5,706 nucleotides of DNA from SZUA-426 sp041666155. GTDB lineage: Bacteria; Spirochaetota; Spirochaetia; Treponematales; Breznakiellaceae. Of this stretch, positions 1 to 4,198 are shown piece after piece. Under the pieces are notes generated by a model. That model was not told where the DNA came from. It did not search any database and saw only the letters and a program-made list of their open reading frames with translations. The translations under genes and the position numbers were made by a program. The DNA lies in assembly GCA_041666155.1 (NCBI GenBank), contig JBAYHM010000295.1, positions 1 through 5,706 on the forward strand, in the 5' to 3' direction. Each line of letters begins with the position of its first letter. Position 1 is the first letter of the stretch.

Positions 1-37
1 CGAAGAACGAACCCAATAATTCTCCGGCTTTTTTCAC
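1..37 (-). CDS. Start of a DUF721 / DciA-like protein (partial, 12 codons visible)
   Basis: A GTG codon at 37-35 opens a frame that runs off the window and reads VKKAGELLGSFF. Its start overlaps the recF stop in a GTGA arrangement, so the two genes are probably translationally coupled. A strong Shine-Dalgarno AAGGA (49-45) sits 7 bases upstream, inside the end of recF, and this decided the start. A short Lys-rich beginning followed by a GELL..FF-type helix is what I recall of DUF721 proteins. Several bacterial lineages, including treponemes, carry such a gene just after recF. Members of this family (DciA) help load the replicative helicase DnaB. The start is well supported by the overlap and ribosome-binding site. 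The family name rests on 12 residues plus position, so it is an inference. Confidence 0.62.
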   Translation of the reverse strand, partial: MKKAGELLGSFF

Positions 38-1101
38 GTATGTATCCTTCCGGCTTCCACACGATATACTATCGTGTCATTCTTCGCATATCTTTCATAT
101 GGTTCTTCCGGAAGAAAGGTGAAAAAGGCTTGATCATAGTCTGGAAGGACTGAAAGAAACCGCTTCCTTTTTTCAGGATCCAACTCCAACAATACATCAT
201 CAAGAAGAAGTATCGGTTTATGTCCGGTATTGTGCGCGTAACGAAGAGCTTGCGTAGCACGCAGAAGCAAAGCAAGTAAACGTCGCTGGCCGGTTGACGC
301 TTTTCCCGCATATTCTGTACCGAATCTAATGAACGAGTATCGATCTCGGTGAGGTCCGCTTAATGTGCTACCAAAATCAAGTTCGGACTCCCTTTTTTCT
401 TCAATAAATTTAAGTATTTCCACTCGGTCATCGTTTTTCCACGAAGACCCATATCGAACCGAAACACCACCAATACCTGAAACCGACTCGTATAAAGGCA
501 GAAACACTTCAGAAAAAAACTCCACTGCTATTTTTCTTTTATGTATTAACTTGAGCCCGGACTCAACAAGTTGAGTATCCAAAAACTCAAGCATGTTTAC
601 TTTTCTCTCTTTCAGTATCGAATTTCTGGTTTTCAATATTTTTCGATATTTTCGCAATTCGTCGACATATTCGCTGTCGTAAATACAGAGGCTTTGATCA
701 AAAAACCATCTTCTTCTTTCAGGAGTCCCGGATACAAAATCCATGTCATCATGACAAAAGACAATAGGAGCAATGGTACTAAGCAGGGTTTTCCGGTCTT
801 CTACTCGTTTTCCGTCCATCAATACGATTTTTTTGCCGTTTTCAATACGCGCTGAAACAAGATCGAATGAACTGTCCGTTAGATGAGCGTTAACAGCGCA
901 GTCTTTTTCCCCGTTTTTTACAACATCGGCATCTTTAACCGAACGGAACGATGAAGCGTACGAACAAAAGTAAACGGCCTCGAGAAAGTTTGTCTTCCCT
1001 TGGCCGTTTTCTCCGATAAGAAAAACAGATGATGAATCGGTTTGAATCTCATTATCTATGAGATTTCGAAAACCAACCGTCCTTATTGAACCAATGGACA
1101 T
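34..1101 (-). CDS. recF: RecF, DNA gap-repair ATPase
   Basis: RecF is a cytoplasmic SMC/ABC-like ATPase that acts with RecO and RecR to load RecA at single-strand gaps and stalled forks. The 355-residue product has the usual RecF length. Walker A is GENGQGKT at 30-37 and is followed by NFLEAVYF. The RecF-type segment PERRRWFFD lies at about 127-135, with a charged helical arm around 140-190 (YRKILKTRNSILK). SGPHRDR is at 248-254, the ABC signature STGQRR at 269-274, and Walker B with D-loop LLLDDVLLELD at 298-308 with acidic D301 and D302. The ATG lies 4 bases after the dnaN stop. The only purine stretch before it is GAGTAG, too weak and too close for a good ribosome-binding site, so translation is probably coupled to dnaN. 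The stop overlaps the next gene. All expected motifs are intact. Confidence 0.97.
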   Translation of the reverse strand: MSIGSIRTVGFRNLIDNEIQTDSSSVFLIGENGQGKTNFLEAVYFCSYASSFRSVKDADVVKNGEKDCAVNAHLTDSSFDLVSARIENGKKIVLMDGKRVEDRKTLLSTIAPIVFCHDDMDFVSGTPERRRWFFDQSLCIYDSEYVDELRKYRKILKTRNSILKERKVNMLEFLDTQLVESGLKLIHKRKIAVEFFSEVFLPLYESVSGIGGVSVRYGSSWKNDDRVEILKFIEEKRESELDFGSTLSGPHRDRYSFIRFGTEYAGKASTGQRRLLALLLRATQALRYAHNTGHKPILLLDDVLLELDPEKRKRFLSVLPDYDQAFFTFLPEEPYERYAKNDTIVYRVEAGRIHT

Positions 1102-1105
1102 CTAC

Positions 1106-2209
1106 TCAGTCTAATTGCATCGGCATAACGATATGGAAAAAATCCTTTTCCGGTACCGGGTGTAGTGTTATGGCTCTATTTGGCTCGGTAAACTGTATTG
1201 TGACATTTTCATCCGAAATAACCTTAAGAGGTTCTTCTAAATACCGGTAGTTCAAAGCAATAGTTACTTGTTCACCTTCATAACGGCAGGGAATATCTTC
1301 TATGGCCGTCCCTATTTCACTTTCTTCAGACGAAATTGAGAGAGACCCTGAACTTACGGTCATATAAATTCTTCTGGATTTTTGTTCAACAAGCAAAGAC
1401 ACTCTCTTCAGCGCTTCCAAAAGCTCAATTCTATTTACCGCAAAACTAAAGGATTGCTTATCAGGGATAACGCGTTGGTAGTTTGGAAATTGACCTTCTA
1501 TGAGTACAGAAGACAAATTATAAGACCCAAAACGAAGAAATATGCTTTTTTCAGTGACTGCAATAGAAACGGGACCTTCATCGCCGGCTCTTTTCGTGAT
1601 CAAATTTAGAATTTTAGGAGGAACTATTACACCTTTGAAAACAGGAACCGATGTACCGAAAGATTTCCCTATATAAGCAAGTCTTCGTCCGTCCGTCGCA
1701 ACCATTACTAGTTTTTCGGTATTATTTTCGAGAAACACTCCGTTCATGAAATATCGGGTTTCATCGTCGGATACAGCAAAAACCGTTTGATATACCATTT
1801 CTTTAAAATCTTTTACTGGTATATCAAAGAAAGTGGCTCCATCAGCTGAAGGAAACTCCGGAAATTTATCAGAAGCAATACTTTTCAGTTGAAACTTAAT
1901 TTTCTTAAAACTTGGTTTAATAATTATTTTAATATCGTTTTGTTCAAACTCAAGTTCTCCATCAGGAATGGAATTGATGATTCCTAAAAGCTTATCGCAA
2001 AATACGGTTGTTGATCCGCTTTCGGTAACAGTAACCGGAACTCTGGTTTCAAAATTGACTTTGATGTCGGTAGCTTTGATTACTAGAGTATCATTTTCCG
2101 CTTCCAATAATACGTTGGAGAGAATGGATATCGCGTTTTTGGATGAGATTATTTCTTGAGCAATAGCGATCTCTTTTAAAAGGACGCTTCTTTCACAGGT
2201 AAACTTCAT
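1106..2209 (-). CDS. dnaN: DnaN, DNA polymerase III sliding clamp (beta subunit)
   Basis: DnaN forms a dimeric ring around DNA that tethers polymerase III and serves as a docking hub for other replication and repair proteins. The product is 367 residues, normal for the family, and spans three clamp folds (roughly 1-120, 121-245, 246-367). Recognisable family segments are ATDGRRLA at 171-178, LIEGQFPNY at 236-244 and the terminal MPMQL at 362-366. The pocket that binds clamp-binding peptides uses residues in these segments. One extra Asp follows the usual MPMxL ending. The ATG at 2209-2207 has two possible ribosome-binding sites: AGGAG 4 bases upstream and AAAGGAG 10 bases upstream. The second adjoins the A/T-rich proposed unwinding element, so the leader of this gene and the origin share sequence. 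recF follows after 4 bases. Confidence 0.98.
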   Translation of the reverse strand: MKFTCERSVLLKEIAIAQEIISSKNAISILSNVLLEAENDTLVIKATDIKVNFETRVPVTVTESGSTTVFCDKLLGIINSIPDGELEFEQNDIKIIIKPSFKKIKFQLKSIASDKFPEFPSADGATFFDIPVKDFKEMVYQTVFAVSDDETRYFMNGVFLENNTEKLVMVATDGRRLAYIGKSFGTSVPVFKGVIVPPKILNLITKRAGDEGPVSIAVTEKSIFLRFGSYNLSSVLIEGQFPNYQRVIPDKQSFSFAVNRIELLEALKRVSLLVEQKSRRIYMTVSSGSLSISSEESEIGTAIEDIPCRYEGEQVTIALNYRYLEEPLKVISDENVTIQFTEPNRAITLHPVPEKDFFHIVMPMQLD

Positions 2210-2220
2210 GACTCTCCTAC

Positions 2221-2241
2221 TCCTTTATATAAGATATATAA
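2221..2241. other. A/T-rich DNA unwinding element
   Basis: The stretch between the DnaA-trios and the dnaN ribosome-binding site is nearly all A and T (TATATAA and GATATATAA steps on the plus strand). Apart from G2233 and the two C bases at 2222-2223, every base is A or T. It lies directly next to the trio run, on the side away from the DnaA boxes, which is where the first open bubble is expected. The ribosome-binding site AAAGGAG of dnaN overlaps its left end. Confidence 0.6.
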
Positions 2242-2259
2242 TAGTAGAAGTAATAGTAG
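2239..2259 (+). other. DnaA-trio array, seven consecutive units
   Basis: Reading the plus strand 3' to 5' away from the adjacent DnaA box, seven uninterrupted triplets all fit the DnaA-trio pattern (G or A, then A, then T or A): four are GAT, two are AAT and one is GAA. The phase breaks at the next triplet (2236-2238). The spacer to the box ending at 2264 is 4 bases (2260-2263, GGTA on the minus strand), supplying the short G-containing patch seen between box and trios in known origins. The known role is to guide the DnaA filament onto this strand during opening. The pattern is seen directly and the role is inferred. Confidence 0.75.
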
Positions 2260-2263
2260 TACC

Positions 2264-2288
2264 TGTGCATATGTGCATATGGACATAA
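2264..2288 (-). promoter_or_regulatory. Tandem DnaA boxes next to the trios (8-bp repeat)
   Basis: On the minus strand ATATGCACA occurs twice, at 2272-2264 and 2280-2272, sharing one base. Each differs from the consensus TTATNCACA only at the first base. A third, degenerate unit TTATGTCCA lies at 2288-2280 with two mismatches. On the plus strand this appears as TGTGCATA, TGTGCATA, TGGACATA at exact 8-bp steps. All point toward the trio array, as the boxes of a basal unwinding system do. The repeat is certain; binding by DnaA is inferred. Confidence 0.65.
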
Positions 2289-2300
2289 ATTGTTAGCTAT

Positions 2301-2338
2301 CAAAACGTTACAGGTCCTGATAACTTATACACGTTTTG
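2301..2338. repeat. 8-bp perfect inverted repeat inside the origin gap
   Basis: CAAAACGT (2301-2308) pairs with ACGTTTTG (2331-2338) across a 22-base spacer. The right arm overlaps the end of a DnaA-box-like site (2325-2333), and the spacer holds a small CAGG-T-CCTG hairpin (2311-2319). There is no T run next to it on either strand, so it does not look like a terminator. It may be a cruciform-prone element or a protein site in the origin; its role is unknown. Confidence 0.45.
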
Positions 2339-2361
2339 GTCGGTTATCCACTTTACGCACA
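2325..2361 (+). promoter_or_regulatory. Cluster of imperfect DnaA boxes near the dnaA 3' end
   Basis: Three plus-strand 9-mers resemble TTATCCACA: TTATACACG (2325-2333, one mismatch to TTATNCACA), TTATCCACT (2344-2352, one mismatch) and TTACGCACA (2353-2361, two mismatches to TTATCCACA, directly abutting the previous one). They face opposite to the trio-proximal boxes. The first two are reasonable weak DnaA sites; the third is doubtful alone and gains weight only from the cluster. Confidence 0.5.
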
Positions 2362-2408
2362 GCAAAGAGGTCTACACCTCAAAGTACTCGCAATATACTA
2401 ACATGTTA

Positions 2409-3827
2409 TCAGGTCTTAGCGCTATATTCCTTTATGCTTCGGATGAGCGTATTAATAGTTGAATCGAGTGTAGGATCTGATCTAATTCGTTCTTCAATTT
2501 TCTGACATGCATGCATTACTGTGGTATGGTCTCTGCCTCCGAACTCCATACCAACTTCAGTTGTTGAATATTCCGTGATCTCGCGCGCGATATACATAGC
2601 CAACTGACGAGGATAGGCAATAGCTTTAGTTCTCTTTTTTCCTTTCAGGTCGTTGAACGATAAAGCAAAATATTCTGCGGTTACTCGTTGAATTACTTCT
2701 ATTGTAACATTGCTTTGTTTAGGAGATGCAAAAACATCTTTAAGCTGTTGTTGGGCGATTTCAATCGTTATATCTTTTCCAACTAGTTCAGCATAGGCTA
2801 CCAACTTAGTCAGAGCAGCTTCCAGATCGCGGACGTTGGTCGTAACGTTACGACATATAAGTTCTATGATTTCGTTTGGAATATGTATTTTTTTGTCGTC
2901 AGACTTTTTTTTGAGGATTGCGAACCTTGTTTCGTAGCTGGGAGGCTGTAAGTCTACGTTCAATCCGCGTTCAAAACGGGATCTAAGCCTGTCTGAAAGG
3001 TTTTTAAGCTCTGATACCGGACGATCGCAAGTAAAAACCATCTGCTTATTCCCATCGTATAAAGCATTAAAGGTATGGAAAAGTTCTTCTTGTGTTTCAA
3101 TTTTCTTTTGGAGAAAGTGGATGTCATCGATCAAAAGGACATCGATATAGCGATACTTATTCTTAAAAGCCTGTGTTGTTTTATCTCTTATGGACTGAAT
3201 AAATTCATTGGTAAAATTTTCTGCGGTAATGTATATAACCTTTGAACTTGAGTCAGAGAATATATAATTACCGATTGACTGCATAAGGTGCGTTTTCCCC
3301 AGCCCGACACCTCCATAAATAAGGAAAGGGTTGTACGCAGTACCGGGATTTTTTGCTATGGCGATAGCGGCATTGGCTGCAAAACTGTTGTTGTCACCGA
3401 TAACATAACTATCAAATGTGTAGTCTTTTCTTAGTTGAGGATGAGGACTTTTCCCTTTTTGAGCGGATTGGGATTCTGTGGAAGATGGTGATCGCTTACC
3501 ATTTTGATGAGTTTTTACTTCTGCTTTAGGATTGTTTTCGCTCTGATTAGGGCGTTGCGAACTCTCTTCGTTTTTTTTCGCTCGAATTTCTATAAGTAGT
3601 TTAAGTTGCTTTCCTGTCAATTCATGTAATTTTTCTTCTATATATGACTGATATCGTTGTTTGACTTGATCACGATAAAAAGAGGAAGGAACAGTAATAG
3701 TTATTTCATTTTCAATCGAACTGGAGTATTCAAGGTTGAACCACATGGCAAATTCTTGTTCTTCAAGTTCCCCTTGAATCTGGTCCATGGCTTCTTTCCA
3801 AAATATCGAATAGTCCCAACCTGCCAT
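2409..3827 (-). CDS. dnaA: DnaA, chromosomal replication initiator
   Basis: DnaA binds origin boxes, opens the origin in its ATP form and recruits the helicase. The 472-residue product has all four domains. Domain I (about 1-85) has FAMWF at 26-30. Domain II (about 86-134) is a Ser/Lys/Gln/Asn-rich linker. The AAA+ domain III (about 135-350) has Walker A GGVGLGKT at 172-179, Walker B LLIDD at 231-235, a sensor 1 region TCDRP at 266-270, an arginine-finger segment with R284, and sensor 2 NVRDLEAAL with R333. DNA-binding domain IV (about 370-472) has YPRQLAM at 405-411 and the signature GGRDHTTV at 430-437. The ATG at 3827 has AGAGGA 9 bases upstream. The motif usually written RF(x)WGL reads RFERGL here, so Trp is replaced by Arg (R287). 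A perfect DnaA box lies 40-48 bases before the start, suggesting autoregulation. gyrB diverges upstream and the origin gap follows downstream. Confidence 0.99.
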   Translation of the reverse strand: MAGWDYSIFWKEAMDQIQGELEEQEFAMWFNLEYSSSIENEITITVPSSFYRDQVKQRYQSYIEEKLHELTGKQLKLLIEIRAKKNEESSQRPNQSENNPKAEVKTHQNGKRSPSSTESQSAQKGKSPHPQLRKDYTFDSYVIGDNNSFAANAAIAIAKNPGTAYNPFLIYGGVGLGKTHLMQSIGNYIFSDSSSKVIYITAENFTNEFIQSIRDKTTQAFKNKYRYIDVLLIDDIHFLQKKIETQEELFHTFNALYDGNKQMVFTCDRPVSELKNLSDRLRSRFERGLNVDLQPPSYETRFAILKKKSDDKKIHIPNEIIELICRNVTTNVRDLEAALTKLVAYAELVGKDITIEIAQQQLKDVFASPKQSNVTIEVIQRVTAEYFALSFNDLKGKKRTKAIAYPRQLAMYIAREITEYSTTEVGMEFGGRDHTTVMHACQKIEERIRSDPTLDSTINTLIRSIKEYSAKT

Positions 3828-3865
3828 ACAGTTCCGTCCTCTGATTGTTTTCAGCTTGCTAACAT

Positions 3866-3894
3866 ATTATCCACAACAATGCGTGCCAATGCAA
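3866..3894 (-). promoter_or_regulatory. Candidate dnaA promoter overlapping a DnaA box
   Basis: On the minus strand, GATAAT (3871-3866, five of six to TATAAT) lies 17 bases after TTGCAT (3894-3889, three of six to TTGACA). Transcription would begin near 3859, giving a leader of about 30 bases before the dnaA ATG. The -10 shares five bases with the perfect DnaA box 3867-3875, so bound DnaA would block this promoter. The -35 is weak; this is a prediction from spacing and position. Confidence 0.35.
3867..3875 (+). promoter_or_regulatory. DnaA box TTATCCACA upstream of dnaA
   Basis: This is a perfect match to the high-affinity DnaA 9-mer, 40-48 bases upstream of the dnaA ATG. The position suits autorepression of dnaA and also makes it the origin box nearest the gene's 5' end. 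Confidence 0.85.
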
Positions 3895-3903
3895 ATGAAG
3901 TTT

Positions 3904-3932
3904 TGTATAAAAATAAAGTCCTATTTTTACAA
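3904..3932 (-). promoter_or_regulatory. Alternative candidate dnaA promoter
   Basis: On the minus strand TTGTAA (3932-3927, four of six to TTGACA) and TATACA (3909-3904, four of six to TATAAT) are separated by 17 bases. The leader would be about 70 bases and include the DnaA box. Because the region is very A+T-rich, matches of this quality arise easily by chance. Confidence 0.3.
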
Positions 3933-3961
3933 ACACCTTAAAAATGAATAGTATTTTTTGC

Positions 3962-3988
3962 TTAATTATTTGTAATACATGTAATTAA
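3962..3988. repeat. AT-only inverted repeat in the dnaA/gyrB gap
   Basis: TTAATTA (3962-3968) and TAATTAA (3982-3988) are perfect 7-bp inverted arms around a 13-base centre. That centre also carries the first copy of TGTAAT (3971-3976), repeated at 3980-3985, and most of the palindrome TACATGTA (3976-3983). It could be a regulator site or help melting. In such A+T-rich sequence it may also be chance. Confidence 0.3.
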
Positions 3989-4047
3989 AATCCATTCATA
4001 CAGAATACCTGAATATATGAAAGATCGTAACTTTTTCTTAGTTCTGT

Positions 4048-4056
4048 TGATATAAT
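4048..4056 (+). promoter_or_regulatory. gyrB promoter with extended -10
   Basis: TGATATAAT is a perfect TGn extended -10 with a consensus TATAAT (4051-4056). No good -35 lies at the right spacing (TAACTT at 4028-4033), which is tolerable for extended -10 promoters. Transcription would start near 4063, a few bases before the tandem DnaA boxes, leaving a gyrB leader of about 135 bases. The boxes in the initially transcribed region suggest that DnaA can damp this promoter. Confidence 0.6.
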
Positions 4057-4067
4057 TAAATACCAGT

Positions 4068-4087
4068 TTATCCACAATTTATCCACA
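4068..4087 (+). promoter_or_regulatory. Two perfect DnaA boxes, 11 bp apart
   Basis: TTATCCACA occurs at 4068-4076 and again at 4079-4087 in the same direction, separated by two bases. The 11-bp step puts both on nearly the same face of the helix, favouring cooperative DnaA binding. They lie just after the predicted gyrB transcription start and form the right-hand DnaA cluster of the origin region. Confidence 0.88.
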
Positions 4088-4198
4088 TCAAAGAGAGTTT
4101 GAAATGTCCATCGCCTTTACTTTTCATTCTAAGCTGAGTATACTGACCACCACGGTCCACACCATATATTAGGAACGATCCACGCTCTAGGATACAGA

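Larger units (their letters stand above)
2210..2408. other. Probable replication origin (oriC unwinding region) between dnaA and dnaN
   Basis: This 199-base gap holds no gene. Read on the minus strand from the dnaA stop toward dnaN, it contains a group of DnaA-box-like sites (2325-2361), a tandem of overlapping boxes in the opposite orientation (2264-2280, with a degenerate third unit to 2288), a short GGTA spacer, seven DnaA-trio units (2239-2259), an A/T-only run, and then the dnaN ribosome-binding site. This order matches the basal unwinding system described for Bacillus subtilis, which also lies between dnaA and dnaN. DnaA bound to double-stranded boxes there extends as a filament onto one strand through the trios. 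The motifs are seen directly. The assignment as the melting site is an inference from layout. Confidence 0.8.
3828..4198. other. dnaA/gyrB divergent intergenic region, second DnaA-box cluster
   Basis: These 371 bases hold no convincing gene. Next to dnaA are its ribosome-binding site, one perfect DnaA box (3867-3875) and candidate dnaA promoters. The middle (about 3900-4060) is strongly A+T-rich, with A and T runs and an AT inverted repeat at 3962-3988. A near-consensus extended -10 for gyrB (4048-4056) is followed by two perfect boxes at 4068-4087. The last 110 bases are less A+T-rich and form the gyrB leader. With the boxes in the dnaA-dnaN gap, this makes a bipartite origin layout with DnaA clusters on both sides of dnaA, as in Bacillus and Helicobacter. 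The A+T-rich middle could be an alternative melting site, but I saw no trio array next to a box here. Confidence 0.7.

Noticed and set aside
571..855. Plus-strand open frame opposite recF
   Set aside because: It is antisense to an intact recF with all motifs, has no recognisable family wording, and is a shadow frame.
2275..2303. Possible dnaN promoter: TTGATA (2303-2298, minus) with a -10 about 17 bases on
   Set aside because: The -35 is good, but the best -10 at acceptable spacing (CATATG or ATATGC) is poor and lies within the DnaA-box repeat.
2367..2380. Small hairpin GAGGT-ctac-ACCTC after dnaA, considered as a terminator
   Set aside because: The stem is only 5 bp and no T run follows on the minus strand.
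2316..2413. 9-bp inverted repeat CCTGATAAC (2316-2324) / GTTATCAGG (2405-2413)
   Set aside because: The arms are 80 bases apart and one spans the dnaA stop; likely chance without conservation data.
2290..2505. Plus-strand open frame in the dnaN-dnaA gap
   Set aside because: It overlaps DnaA boxes and the dnaA 3' end in antisense; no recognisable protein features.
3657..3941. Plus-strand open frame across the dnaA start and intergenic region
   Set aside because: It covers the dnaA domain I code in antisense and the A+T-rich control region, with no family wording.
4137..4157. Palindrome AGTATACT and a GACC/GGTC hairpin in the gyrB leader
   Set aside because: They are too short (8-bp palindrome, 4-bp stem) to support a riboswitch, operator or terminator.
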